This document shows positions 9,388-17,856 of a stretch of DNA of 64,000 bases, piece by piece. The stretch covers positions 1 to 64,000 of the forward strand of contig JAEUKK010000155.1 in NCBI GenBank assembly GCA_016792625.1. Reading direction: 5' to 3'. The notes under the pieces were generated by a model. It had not been told where the DNA came from, ran no database searches, and saw only the letters and a program-made list of their open reading frames with translations. The first letter of the stretch is position 1. Every line of letters begins with the position of its first letter. The stretch is from Deltaproteobacteria bacterium (GTDB taxonomy: Bacteria > Myxococcota_A > UBA796 > UBA2385). A program made the translations under genes and the position numbers.

Positions 9388-10965
9388 ATGCTGCTCCAGA
9401 CGCTCCTCCCCCTCGTCGTCCTCGCCTCCACCTCGGCCCAAGCGGGCCCGGCTCCGGCGCCTGCCGCTGGGCCTCCCCCTGCTCCGCCTGCCCTGCCCGC
9501 GGCGGCGCTGCATCGCTGCCGCGGCGGGCTCAAGCTCAGGCTGCAGGCCCCCGCCGGCGCGCACCTCAACCCCGAGGCCCCCGCCCGGCTCGAGGTCGGC
9601 CCCGCGGCGCTGGGCGGCGCGATGGTGCAGGACGGGGCCCGCCTGCCGTGGACCGCGCAGGCCGCCGCCGCGCCCCTGCGCCTCGAGGTGGGCCTCTGCG
9701 ACGATACTTCGGGCGCCTGCTGGCTCGCGAAGCTCGAGGGCAGCCTGCCCGCCGGGCGCCCGCCGCGGAGCACCCCGCTCGGCCCGCCCGGCGCCGCCAT
9801 GGCCCCGGCCGCCACCCCGCCCGCGCCCGCCGCCGCGCCCGCCGCTTGGGGCGCGGTCACCGAGGTCTATGACTTCACCGCGGTCTGGTGCCCGCCCTGC
9901 CAGCAGATGAAGGCCGAGGTGCTCGAAGACCCGGCCAACGCCGCCGACCTCGCCGGCCTGCGGCTCACCCTCGTCGACGTGGACCGGCCCGAGAGCTGGG
10001 CGCTCAAGAGCCGCTACGCCGTCACCGGCTACCCCACGTTGATCGCCGTCGACGCGGCGGGGGCGGAGCGCGGCCGGCTGATCGGCTACCCCGGCGAGGC
10101 GGCGCTGCTCGACTGGCTGCGCGGGCTCGGCGCCGCCCCGACCCTCGACCAGCTGCGGGCCGGGCCGCCGGCGGGGGTCGATCCGGCGCTGGCCGCCGAG
10201 ACCGCCCTCGACCTCACCCGGCGCGGTGAGGTCGCCGCGGCCCAGCTGTGGTTGAAGGCCGCGCCCGCCGACCATGTGGCGGCCCTCTCTGCCCGCGTCG
10301 AGATCAAGCCCGAGGCCGCTGATCTCGACAAGCTGACCGCGCTCGGCCAGCCCGGGCCCTGGATCTTCGCCGCGCTCAGCGCCGAGCCCACGCGCCTCCA
10401 CGCCTTGGGGCCGCTGATCGCCCAGCTCCCGCCCGAGCAGGCGGCCGACGCGCTGCTGATCACCGCCGACGGCGTGGCACAGGCCGATCCGGGCGCGGCC
10501 AAGGCCCTGCGCCTCGGCGCCCGGCTGCTCTACGATGGTCTGCTCACCGGTGATCTCCACAAGGACCGGCCGCTGATCACCAGCGTGGCCCACGTGCGGG
10601 CCGAGGCCGGCGACCTGCCCGCCGCGCTCACCTTGCTCGAGGCCGCGGCGGTGCGCTTCCCCGACGAGTTCACCTTCCACCACGCCGCCGCCGAGCTGCT
10701 GGTCGGGGCGAAGCGCTGGTCTGAGGCCGAGGTGCAGGCACGAGCGGCCTATGCGACCGCTTTTGGCGACCAGCGGCTGCGGGCGGTGCTGCCCCTGGCC
10801 CGCGCGCTGGACGGCCAGGGTCGGCGCCCCGAGGCCCGCGCCGCGCTCGTCGCCGCCCGCGCCGAGGCCCCCGTGCCTGGGCCTGGGGTCGAGGTGCGCA
10901 CCACCCGGTACCTGAAGAAGGTGGACGAGGAGCTCGAGAAGCTCAAGGCCGACCCCGCAAAATAG
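9388..10965 (+). CDS. Periplasmic thioredoxin-like protein with DsbD-like N-terminus and TPR-like C-terminus
   Basis: The 525-residue protein starts with a Sec signal peptide (cleavage probably near AQAG, residue 20). Residues about 45-130 resemble the DsbD N-terminal beta domain, with a Cys pair in the LCDDTSGACWLA segment typical of electron-accepting DsbD-alpha. Residues about 155-255 form a thioredoxin fold with WCPPC active site and the cis-Pro GYPT loop. The remaining 270 residues are helical, Ala/Leu-rich and TPR-like. The likely role is thiol-disulphide handling in the periplasm; the DsbD membrane domain is absent, so electrons must come from elsewhere. A TAGCGT hexamer at 9376-9381 sits only 6 nt before the ATG, which would make the mRNA nearly leaderless. 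Confidence 0.85.
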   Translation: MLLQTLLPLVVLASTSAQAGPAPAPAAGPPPAPPALPAAALHRCRGGLKLRLQAPAGAHLNPEAPARLEVGPAALGGAMVQDGARLPWTAQAAAAPLRLEVGLCDDTSGACWLAKLEGSLPAGRPPRSTPLGPPGAAMAPAATPPAPAAAPAAWGAVTEVYDFTAVWCPPCQQMKAEVLEDPANAADLAGLRLTLVDVDRPESWALKSRYAVTGYPTLIAVDAAGAERGRLIGYPGEAALLDWLRGLGAAPTLDQLRAGPPAGVDPALAAETALDLTRRGEVAAAQLWLKAAPADHVAALSARVEIKPEAADLDKLTALGQPGPWIFAALSAEPTRLHALGPLIAQLPPEQAADALLITADGVAQADPGAAKALRLGARLLYDGLLTGDLHKDRPLITSVAHVRAEAGDLPAALTLLEAAAVRFPDEFTFHHAAAELLVGAKRWSEAEVQARAAYATAFGDQRLRAVLPLARALDGQGRRPEARAALVAARAEAPVPGPGVEVRTTRYLKKVDEELEKLKADPAK

Positions 10966-10980
10966 CGCCCCGCGCGGTAT

Positions 10981-11595
10981 TTAGCCCGCGGCGACCAGCT
11001 GCCTGTAGGCCAAGCCCAAGATCACCAGGCCGGTCAGCGCGGCGCCGGCCACAAATCGCCAGGCCCCGCGGGGCAGGGCTGGGGCGGGCGCGCCGCGCAG
11101 GGCCGCCTGCAGGCCGTCGCGCCAGGCCGGCACGGCGGGCAGGGCGAGCAGCAGGGGCAAAAAGCCCGCCGCGGCGCCAAAGCGGGCCCGGGCCACCAGC
11201 GCGGGGTCGCCGCCCGGCCAGGCCCAGGTCGCGGCGTCGGCGGGCAGGCCGCTGAGCACGTAGAGCGGCGCGGGGCCGAGCAGCACGGCCGGCAGCAGCA
11301 GGGCGGCCAGCGGCAGGGCGGCGCGGGCCTGCGCCCCGGTCGTGTCGTCGCGGCCGCGCAGGGCCCCGAGCCCGCCGAGGCTGGCGGCGGCGAGGCCCAG
11401 CCAAAGGACCAGCGGCAGGGGTTGAACGCCGTGAACACCGTGCACCGGGCTGATCACGTCGAGGATGGCCACCGCCCAGCCCAGCCCGCCGAGCTGGCCG
11501 CCGCTGCCCGCGGCGAGGCAGGCCCAGGCGAGCAGCACGGGCAGCAGGGCCCAGGTGGGCACGAGCAGCAGGGGCCAGGCGGGCGGGCGGCCCAC
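10981..11595 (-). CDS. Integral membrane protein, unknown function
   Basis: This 204-residue protein has about five hydrophobic helices (roughly 9-30, 60-80, 93-114, 138-158 and 178-198) with short Arg/Asp loops and no recognised motif. It starts with GTG 2 nt after the TGA of the upstream secreted protein gene, so the two are almost certainly co-translated, and it ends 15 bp from the converging thioredoxin-like gene. An assembly or export role for the upstream protein is possible from context, but nothing in the sequence proves it. Confidence 0.7.
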   Translation of the reverse strand: MGRPPAWPLLLVPTWALLPVLLAWACLAAGSGGQLGGLGWAVAILDVISPVHGVHGVQPLPLVLWLGLAAASLGGLGALRGRDDTTGAQARAALPLAALLLPAVLLGPAPLYVLSGLPADAATWAWPGGDPALVARARFGAAAGFLPLLLALPAVPAWRDGLQAALRGAPAPALPRGAWRFVAGAALTGLVILGLAYRQLVAAG

Positions 11596-11597
11596 GC

Positions 11598-12305
11598 TCA
11601 GCCCGCCGAGTAGGTCAGGCGGACCTCTTCGCAGGCGGCCATGAGGCCGTCGATGCCGACCCAGCCGATGAGCCCGGTCGCGCTCTGCACGAGGAAACGT
11701 TCGCGATGGGGCTCACTCTCGAGCAGGATGGTGAGCTTGCTGCCCGCCTTGGTGGTGGCCACGGCGGCGCCCCCGGTGGGCTCGAGGCTGAGCGTGACCT
11801 GGCCCTCGCAGGGCACCGCGCGCTCGACCCGCTGAAAGGGCTGGGGCACCCGCCGCATCGATGTGAGATCAGCGTCGACGGCGTATTTTTCGAGGCGGGT
11901 GTAGAGGCGCTCCCAGCTCTCGACCATCAGGTGGCCGTTGCCTGGCGCGCTGAGCTTTAGCGCGCCGAGCTCGGTGATGTCCTTCTGGCCGGTCACCTTG
12001 ACCACCACCAGGGCGCCGCCGCGCAGGGTGTAGAGGTCGCAGGCCCGGTCGAGGCGGGGTGCCTCGCCGCAGATGACCAGCTCTTTGCGCTTGTCGCCCG
12101 GGTGCACGTCGACCACGCTGACGCTGCAGGTGAAGCCGTCGTAGCCGCACTCGAAAACAGCGCTGCCGGCGGTGATCTTGCCGGGCTGGGCGCGGATCTC
12201 TTCGGCTTTGCCGTCGCCGTCGAGGTCAGCGCTGAGCGGCGCGGGCGGGGCCGCGTCGGCGGCGGGGTGGAGCAGCAGGGCCACAAGGCCGATCAAGGTG
12301 GGCAT
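11598..12305 (-). CDS. Secreted VCBS/FG-GAP-like protein
   Basis: The 235-residue product has a short signal peptide (MPTLIGLVALLLHPAADA) and then a calcium-loop-like segment SADLDGDGKAEE, typical of VCBS/FG-GAP or dockerin-like repeats. Four conserved-looking Cys residues in the first half (ECGYDGFTC, ICGEAPRLDRAC) suggest disulphides. The C-terminal 70 residues resemble a bacterial SH3-like fold (LTILLESEPHRERFLVQ, TGLIGWV). GGAGG 4 nt before the ATG supports the start. The cytochrome gene ends 19 bp upstream and the membrane-protein gene starts 2 nt downstream, so this is an operon member. Exact function unknown. Confidence 0.75.
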   Translation of the reverse strand: MPTLIGLVALLLHPAADAAPPAPLSADLDGDGKAEEIRAQPGKITAGSAVFECGYDGFTCSVSVVDVHPGDKRKELVICGEAPRLDRACDLYTLRGGALVVVKVTGQKDITELGALKLSAPGNGHLMVESWERLYTRLEKYAVDADLTSMRRVPQPFQRVERAVPCEGQVTLSLEPTGGAAVATTKAGSKLTILLESEPHRERFLVQSATGLIGWVGIDGLMAACEEVRLTYSAG

Positions 12306-12324
12306 CGATCCTCCGGGCGCGGGC

Positions 12325-13494
12325 TTATCGCCGCGGCGCGGGCGGCGGGCCGCTCCGCACCGGGCCCCCCTCCACCAGGGCGCGGGCCGCGGTTGGTGGC
12401 AGCTGCGCGGCGGTCTCCAGATCGACCCAGACCACCTCGAGCACCCAGCGGGCCGGCTGCTGCGCCACGGGGGTGCTCAGCCGGCGGACGGCGGGCTGGC
12501 CCGGGGCCGCGGGCGGCGCGGTCGTGTCTTCGTCCAGCGCCCAGGCCACGTCGGTCCCGACGAAGGTGCGGCGGAAGCTGAGGGCGGCCAGCGGCGCGGC
12601 GCAGGGGGAGGGTGGGCCGCGTTGGCCCCGGGAGGGGGAGGCATCGGCGCAGAGGTGCACGATCAGCCGGCGGAAGGGGTCGCCGGTGGGGAGCCGGTGC
12701 CCCACGCCGATCGCGCGCAGCTCGACGGTGGCCTCGCCGGCCGTGGCCCAGGCGCTGACCTCGGCGGCGGCGGCCAGCAGGCCCAGGTCGTGGCCGCCGG
12801 CGAAGCGGTGGCGCCCATCGGGGATGTGGCAGTCGGCGCAGCCGATGCCCGCCGCGGCGGCCGCCGAGCCGCGCCACTCGGCGACCGTGTCTTGCAGCGG
12901 CGTGGCGCTGAGCGCGAAGGGGTGGCGCGGGCTGTGCTGCTGGAAGTTGAACTGGTGGCAGCGGGCGCAGAGGCCGGCCGCGCCGTCGACCTGCAGCGCG
13001 GGGTCGGCCTCGATGGGGTGGGCGCGCCGGGCCAGCGCCGAGGGCCGGCCCGCGGCGCGCAAAACGCCCTCTCCGCCGTGGCAGACGAGGCAGCCCACGC
13101 CCTCGGCGGCCCAGGGCCCGCCCGCGCCCGCCCCGCTGTGCAGGGCGCCGGGGATGGCGCGCCCGCCGAGCACCTCGCGCTGCTGCGCCTCAAGCGGCAG
13201 GTGGCAGTTGAGGCACCAGCCGTTGGGCCACGCCCGCCACGAGGCCTGAAAACGTGGGTCGGACCAGCTCGTGGCGTGCGCCGAGGCGGACCAGTCGCGG
13301 TGGGTGCGGCTGTGGCAGGCCCCGCAGGCGGCGCTGTCGCCCGCCATTCCCGGTGGAGCTTGCGGCGCCCAGGCCGCCAGCCCGGCCTCGGGCCGCGGCG
13401 CGGCCGAGGCGACCCCGATGAGGACGACGAGCAGCGCGCCGATCAGCGCCCGCAGCAGCGCGGGGCGGTCGCGGCGGCGCGGGGCAGGGAGCAC
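12325..13494 (-). CDS. Pentaheme c-type cytochrome (cytochrome c554-like)
   Basis: Five CxxCH heme-binding motifs are visible in order: CGACH, CLNCH, CLVCH, CARCH and CADCH, within the first 225 residues, plus additional His residues that could be distal ligands. The N-terminus is an Arg-rich signal peptide with a hydrophobic core (ALIGALLVVLIGVASA). The C-terminal 150 residues are beta-rich and heme-free. It resembles the multiheme cytochrome c554/c-prime group used for periplasmic electron transfer; partner and substrate are unknown. GTG at 13494 is chosen because CGAGG lies 5 nt upstream; GTG at 13500 is the alternative. It follows the ZipA-like gene by about 100 bp. Confidence 0.85.
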   Translation of the reverse strand: MLPAPRRRDRPALLRALIGALLVVLIGVASAAPRPEAGLAAWAPQAPPGMAGDSAACGACHSRTHRDWSASAHATSWSDPRFQASWRAWPNGWCLNCHLPLEAQQREVLGGRAIPGALHSGAGAGGPWAAEGVGCLVCHGGEGVLRAAGRPSALARRAHPIEADPALQVDGAAGLCARCHQFNFQQHSPRHPFALSATPLQDTVAEWRGSAAAAAGIGCADCHIPDGRHRFAGGHDLGLLAAAAEVSAWATAGEATVELRAIGVGHRLPTGDPFRRLIVHLCADASPSRGQRGPPSPCAAPLAALSFRRTFVGTDVAWALDEDTTAPPAAPGQPAVRRLSTPVAQQPARWVLEVVWVDLETAAQLPPTAARALVEGGPVRSGPPPAPRR

Positions 13495-13602
13495 GAGCAC
13501 CTCGGGCGGAGGTGGGGCTATCGAGGCCGCGGCGGTCGGGTGTGGGGCGGGCGGAGGGCGCGCGGTCAGCCGGATTGTCGAAGATGGCGCGCTGGATGAT
13601 GT

Positions 13603-14625
13603 TCAGGCGCGCCCGACCACCCGCAGGGCCGGCGGAGCCCCCACCGGCCGCCCCTGCAGCAGCCGGGTCGGGCCGCGGCCCGGCCGCAGGCCGTGGGCGG
13701 CGAGGCCGGTCACCACGAGGCGCACGGCGTCGCGCAGCAGCCGCTCGTCGAGGGCCTCGTCTTCTTCGTCGAGCAGGGCGCCGCCCAGCGCGCCCCGCAG
13801 CCAGTCGGCCACCTGCAGCAGCGCGGCGAGGACGGCCTCGGGATCGGGCACCGCACCGGGCCGAAAGCTGAGCTCAAGGCCCTGCACGAGGCCATCTTTG
13901 CGGGCAGGGCCGGGGCGGTGGGCCCGCGCGGCGGCGCCCCCATCCCAGCCGCGGGCGTCGAAGAGCGGGCGGTCGGCGCCCACCGGCACGAAGCCCAGGC
14001 GCTCGTCGGGCAGCGCGCGCAGGCCGAGCTGGTGGGTGAGCGCGGCCCAGACCGCGCCCGGATCCCAGCCCGGGGGCGGCGCGAGCAGCCGCAGCACCAC
14101 CCGCGCCCCCCAGGCCCGCCGCAGCCGGTCGAGGGCCTTGGCCCGCTCGGCGGCCACCGCGGGGGGCAGGCTCGGGGCGCAGGGCCCCGGGCGCAGGGGG
14201 GCCAGGGCCTCGGCCAAGGCGACCAGCCGGTGCTGGAAGTGGCCCTCGTCGGGCACACCTTCGCCCTCGTCGGCCCGGCCGTGCACGATCACCCAGCCGC
14301 CGGGCGCCAGCGTGGGGCCGGGGGCCTCTTGGCCGCGCGCCAACAGCTCCCACTCGATGAGGATGGCGCTGACCAGGGCGCTCTCAGGTGCGGCGTCGAG
14401 GGGCAGCTGCGCCGGCCAGCCCGCCTGTTGGCCCTCGACCCGCAGGCTCGCCGTGGCCGCGCCGTGCTCGGAGAGCCAGCGGGGGCCCAGGGCCGCGCGC
14501 ACCGCCCCGGCCCCCGCCGGCCGCGGCAGGGGCACCTCGACCACCCAGCGCCACGCGCCTTCGGCCTCGGCGCCGCCCGCGGGGGGCGACAGCGCGCGCA
14601 GGCTGCTCAGCGGGGGCGCGGTCAT
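13603..14625 (-). CDS. Hypothetical protein with a ZipA C-terminal-domain-like fold
   Basis: The 340-residue protein has no signal peptide or membrane helix. Its second half (about 180-320) shows the rhythm of the ZipA C-terminal FtsZ-binding domain: a VVLRLLAPP strand, an LFDARGW segment, GLELSFRPGAVPDPEAV, then LRGALGGALLDEEDEALDE. In ZipA this end region reads as a gauge of an LGG-x-LLDE-type helix-strand unit. ZipA tethers FtsZ to the membrane, but here the N-terminal membrane anchor is missing. This is family resemblance by eye, without alignment. The ATG at 14625 is preceded by GGAGGAG. It is transcribed divergently from argC and followed by the cytochrome gene. Confidence 0.65.
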   Translation of the reverse strand: MTAPPLSSLRALSPPAGGAEAEGAWRWVVEVPLPRPAGAGAVRAALGPRWLSEHGAATASLRVEGQQAGWPAQLPLDAAPESALVSAILIEWELLARGQEAPGPTLAPGGWVIVHGRADEGEGVPDEGHFQHRLVALAEALAPLRPGPCAPSLPPAVAAERAKALDRLRRAWGARVVLRLLAPPPGWDPGAVWAALTHQLGLRALPDERLGFVPVGADRPLFDARGWDGGAAARAHRPGPARKDGLVQGLELSFRPGAVPDPEAVLAALLQVADWLRGALGGALLDEEDEALDERLLRDAVRLVVTGLAAHGLRPGRGPTRLLQGRPVGAPPALRVVGRA

Positions 14626-14759
14626 CGGCGGGCTCCTCCGCGGTGGGATCGGCGGCTTCGGACCCGCCGCCCTGCCCTTTACGCCCCCCTCGGGCCTCGG
14701 CCAAGGGGCGGCGGCCCCTCCGATCTGGGCTGCGGGTGCGCATGATGCAGAACATCGAC

Positions 14760-14834
14760 CACGAGCGCGTTTCAGAACGGTCACACTCCGCTCGTGCGCC
14801 TCTCCTTGCATAACTATTCCGGTCCTTGTATATG
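14760..14834 (+). promoter_or_regulatory. Probable argC promoter with ARG-box-like operator
   Basis: In an unusually AT-rich island, TTGCAT (14806-14811), 17 bp, then TATATG (14829-14834) makes a good sigma-70 promoter toward argC. The same bases read TGCAT-AACT-ATTCC (14807-14820), close to the ArgR box TGAAT-WWWW-ATTCA (4/5, 3/4 and 4/5 matches), overlapping the -35 element. An 8-bp inverted repeat (14760-14767 with 14789-14796) lies just upstream. The remaining gap 14626-14986 is GC-rich leader; 14874-14908 can fold into a strong hairpin. Regulation by arginine is inference; no argR gene is in the window. Confidence 0.5.
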
Positions 14835-14986
14835 GCCGGCTCCCCCGGGGCGGCTGGCGCGTGCTGGTGTGCCGGGGGCGGCGTGCTCCGCGCACGCGCC
14901 GCGCCCCCGCGCCCGGGGGCGCCTCTGTTTCCGGGTCGCGGGGCCTTCGGGTCTGCGGGCCGCCCAAGCGGCGGCGAGGGGTGGGC

Positions 14987-16012
14987 ATGACGCTGCGGGT
15001 CGGCATCGCGGGGGCCTCTGGCTACACCGGCGTCGAGCTCATCCGCTTGTTGGTCGCCCACCCGCAGGTCGAGGTGGTGGCCCTCAGCGGCGGCCGCGCC
15101 GCGGGCCAGCCGGTGGCCAAGAGCTGGCCCGCGCTGGCCGGCCTGGGCCTGCCCGACCTGCAGCCCTTGAGCCTCGAGCTGTGCGCGGGGCTCGACGTGC
15201 TCTTCCTCGCCCTGCCCCACGGCGTCTCGGCGGGTTTTGTCGGCGAGCTCGTGGCCGCTGGCCAGCTCGCCCGCGGCCTGCGGGTGATCGATCTGGGCGC
15301 TGACTTCCGCCTGCGCGACCCGGCGGTGCACGCCGCGGCCTATGGGGCCCACCCGCACCCCGAGCTGCTCGCCCAGGCCGTCTATGGCCTGCCCGAGCGC
15401 TTTCGCGACCAGATCCGCGGCGCGGCCCTGATCGCCAACCCCGGCTGCTACCCGACCGCCACCGCCATCGCCGCGCTGCCCCTGGTCGACGCGCTGGGCG
15501 CCGACTGGGTGGTCGCTGACTGCCTCTCGGGCGTCTCGGGCGCTGGCCGCAGCCCGGGCCCGCGCAACCTCTACTGCGAGACCACCGAGCGGGCGGTCGC
15601 CTATGGTGTGGCGGGCAGCCACCGCCACACGCCCGAGATCGAGCAGCTGCTCGGTGTTCCGGTGACCTTCACCCCGCACCTCGCGCCCATGTCGCGGGGC
15701 ATGCTCGCCACCGTGCACGCGCGGGTGCGCCGCCTGCCCAGCGCGGCCGAGCTGCGCGCGCTCTATGACGCCGCCTACGCCGATCACCCGATGGTGGTGG
15801 TCGTCGACAGCCCGCCCTCGAGCGGTGATGTGCGGGGCACGGCCCGCGCCCACGTCGCGGCCTTCGTCGACCCGGCGCGCGGGGTGGTCACCGCCACCTG
15901 CGCCATCGACAACCTCGGCAAGGGCGCCGCCGGCCAGGCCGTCCACAACATGAACCTCGCCTGCGGGCTGCCCGAGACCGCTGGCCTGCCGCTGGTCCCG
16001 CTGCTGCCCTGA
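14987..16012 (+). CDS. argC: N-acetyl-gamma-glutamyl-phosphate reductase
   Basis: ArgC makes N-acetylglutamate semialdehyde from N-acetylglutamyl phosphate using NADPH, the third step of arginine biosynthesis, in the cytoplasm. The 341-residue product has the GASGYTG nucleotide-binding motif at the N-terminus, the catalytic cysteine in NPGCYPTA, and the catalytic histidine in GSHRHTPEIEQ. The C-terminal FTPHLAPMSRGM segment is also typical. Length is normal for the single-domain enzyme. ATG at 14987 starts directly before the Rossmann strand. It is the first gene of an argC-GNAT-argJ-argB-argD operon. Confidence 0.97.
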   Translation: MTLRVGIAGASGYTGVELIRLLVAHPQVEVVALSGGRAAGQPVAKSWPALAGLGLPDLQPLSLELCAGLDVLFLALPHGVSAGFVGELVAAGQLARGLRVIDLGADFRLRDPAVHAAAYGAHPHPELLAQAVYGLPERFRDQIRGAALIANPGCYPTATAIAALPLVDALGADWVVADCLSGVSGAGRSPGPRNLYCETTERAVAYGVAGSHRHTPEIEQLLGVPVTFTPHLAPMSRGMLATVHARVRRLPSAAELRALYDAAYADHPMVVVVDSPPSSGDVRGTARAHVAAFVDPARGVVTATCAIDNLGKGAAGQAVHNMNLACGLPETAGLPLVPLLP

Positions 16013-16023
16013 GTGAGGTGCCC

Positions 16024-16554
16024 ATGATGGTGCGCGACGCACGGCCGGAAGATGTCCGGCAGATCGAGGCGGTGATGGCCCCCGCGGTGGCCGCGGGCAC
16101 GGTGCTCCCACGGATGGTGCGGGCCGACGACTTTTTGGTCGCCGAAGACCCGAGCGGCGCGCTGGTCGGCGTGGTCGCGCTGGCCCCATGGTCCGACGCG
16201 GTGGTCGAGCTGGGCAGCTTGGTCAGCGCCCGCCCCGGCCGCGGCCTCGGCGCGCTGCTCGTCGCCGCCGCCGTGCAAGAGGCGGCGCGGCGCGGCTACA
16301 CCAACATCGTGGCGCTGACCGGCATCTCGGGCTTTTTTGAGCGCCTCGGCTTCCTCTCGGTGGCCGACCGGCCCTGGGCGCGCGCCCGCGGCTGCGCGAC
16401 CCTGCCCGTGCCCGAGTTCCCCGCGCTCGGCGAGGCGGTGGCCAACAAGGCCCGCCGCTGCGCCGCCTGCCCGCGCCTCGCCGGCTGTGGCCAAGACCTG
16501 CTGGTCCGCCGCCTCCCCCTCGCCCACCCCCTGGCCGCCCAGAAGGTCGCATGA
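16024..16554 (+). CDS. argA: Short N-acetylglutamate synthase-type GNAT acetyltransferase
   Basis: A GNAT-fold enzyme of 176 residues with the acetyl-CoA-binding PGRGLGALL loop (about 71-79) and a Cys-rich tail with C-x2-C-x5-C (C146, C149, C155). Short single-domain synthases with a C-terminal CxxCP...C tail are known in bacteria that lack the classical ArgA; they acetylate glutamate with acetyl-CoA to prime arginine synthesis. Position between argC and argJ supports this. The ATG at 16024 has GAGG 5 nt upstream and is preferred to GTG at 16018. It overlaps argJ by ATGA. The symbol is assigned from context; substrate is not proved by sequence. Confidence 0.8.
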   Translation: MMVRDARPEDVRQIEAVMAPAVAAGTVLPRMVRADDFLVAEDPSGALVGVVALAPWSDAVVELGSLVSARPGRGLGALLVAAAVQEAARRGYTNIVALTGISGFFERLGFLSVADRPWARARGCATLPVPEFPALGEAVANKARRCAACPRLAGCGQDLLVRRLPLAHPLAAQKVA

Positions 16555-17816
16555 GCGCAGCTCCCTCGCAAAATGACGCCCCCGCGCTGATCGAGGCCCC
16601 CGCGGCCACGCTCAGCCTGCCCTTGCTGCCCGCCGGCACCTGGTCCAGCGTGCCCGGCGTGCGCTGCGGCGTGGCCCAGGGCCGCATCAAGCTCAAGGCC
16701 GTGCGCGACGACGTGGTGGTCTTTTGGGCCCCGGGCGTGGCCGCCGCGGTCACCACCCGCAGCACCGCCCTGGCCGCCCCCTGCGCCTGGACGCGCGCGC
16801 TGGTCCCCGGCAAGAACGTCGCGGTGGTCGTCAACTCCGGCAATGCCAACGCGAGCACCGGCCGCCAGGGCCTGGCCGACGCCGAGGCCACCGCCGCCGC
16901 GGTCGCCGAGGTGCTGGGCTGCAGCCCCGCCGAGGTGCTGGTGTGCAGCACCGGCGTGATCGGCGTGCCCATGCCGATGGACCGCATGCTCCCCGCGGCC
17001 CGCGCCGCCGCCGCCGACCTGAGCGCCGACGGCCACCGCGCGGCCAAGGCCATCCTCACCACCGACCTGGTGGAGAAAGAGGCCGCGGTGCGGGTCGACC
17101 TCGCCGCCCACGGCGCGGGTGAGGGCGTGTTCACCGTCGGCGGCTTGGCCAAGGGCTCGGGCATGATCCACCCGAACATGGGCACCATGCTCGGCTTTGT
17201 GGCCACCGACGCCGCGGTCGAGGCCGAGGCGCTGCAAGCCCTGCTCGCCGAGGTCACCGACCAGACCTTCAACCAGGTCACCGTCGACGGCTGCACCTCG
17301 ACCAACGACACGCTGATCGTGCAGGCCACCGGCGCCGGCCCCGCCCTGCAGCCGGGCACCCCGGGCTGGGCCCTGCTGCGCGCGGCCCTGCTCACCGTCT
17401 GCGGCCAGCTCGCCCGGGCCATCGCCCGCGACGGCGAGGGCGCCGAGCACCTGCTCGAGGTCACGGTCATCGGCGGGGGCGACGACGCCACCGCCCGCCG
17501 CCTCGCCCGCGCGGTCTGCGAGAGCCACCTGTTCAAGAGCGCCGTGCACGGCGGTGATCCCAACTGGGGTCGCATCGTCGGCGCGCTGGGCGCGGCGGGC
17601 GCGCCCGACCTCGACCAGCTCGACCTCGACCTGGGCCCGGTGCCCCTGCTGCGCGCCGGCCAGCCCATCGCCTGGGACGAGCCCGCCGCCGCCGCCCACA
17701 TGCGCGAGGACCGCGTGGTGGTGCGGGCCCGCCTGCCCGGCGCCGGCCTGGGCGTGGCCTGGGGCTGCGACCTGTCTGCCGCATACGTCTCGATCAACGC
17801 CGACTACCGCAGCTGA
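16551..17816 (+). CDS. argJ: Glutamate N-acetyltransferase / ornithine acetyltransferase
   Basis: ArgJ transfers the acetyl group from N-acetylornithine to glutamate, recycling the acetyl group; bifunctional versions also use acetyl-CoA. The 421-residue precursor self-cleaves before a nucleophilic Thr. The motif here is KGSGMIHPNMGTML, with Thr at residue 212; the usual Ala before the Thr is Gly. Other hallmarks are VVNSGNANA near residue 95, VCSTGVIG near 131, and GGDPNWGRI near 338. The C-terminus ends SINADYRS, matching the family's conserved NADYRT-like end. It overlaps the GNAT gene by 4 nt; having both enzymes gives de novo and recycling routes to N-acetylglutamate. Confidence 0.96.
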   Translation: MSAAPSQNDAPALIEAPAATLSLPLLPAGTWSSVPGVRCGVAQGRIKLKAVRDDVVVFWAPGVAAAVTTRSTALAAPCAWTRALVPGKNVAVVVNSGNANASTGRQGLADAEATAAAVAEVLGCSPAEVLVCSTGVIGVPMPMDRMLPAARAAAADLSADGHRAAKAILTTDLVEKEAAVRVDLAAHGAGEGVFTVGGLAKGSGMIHPNMGTMLGFVATDAAVEAEALQALLAEVTDQTFNQVTVDGCTSTNDTLIVQATGAGPALQPGTPGWALLRAALLTVCGQLARAIARDGEGAEHLLEVTVIGGGDDATARRLARAVCESHLFKSAVHGGDPNWGRIVGALGAAGAPDLDQLDLDLGPVPLLRAGQPIAWDEPAAAAHMREDRVVVRARLPGAGLGVAWGCDLSAAYVSINADYRS

Positions 17817-17856
17817 GCCCGGCCCGCGCCGGCCCGCCCCGCCGAGAGAGGCCCCC

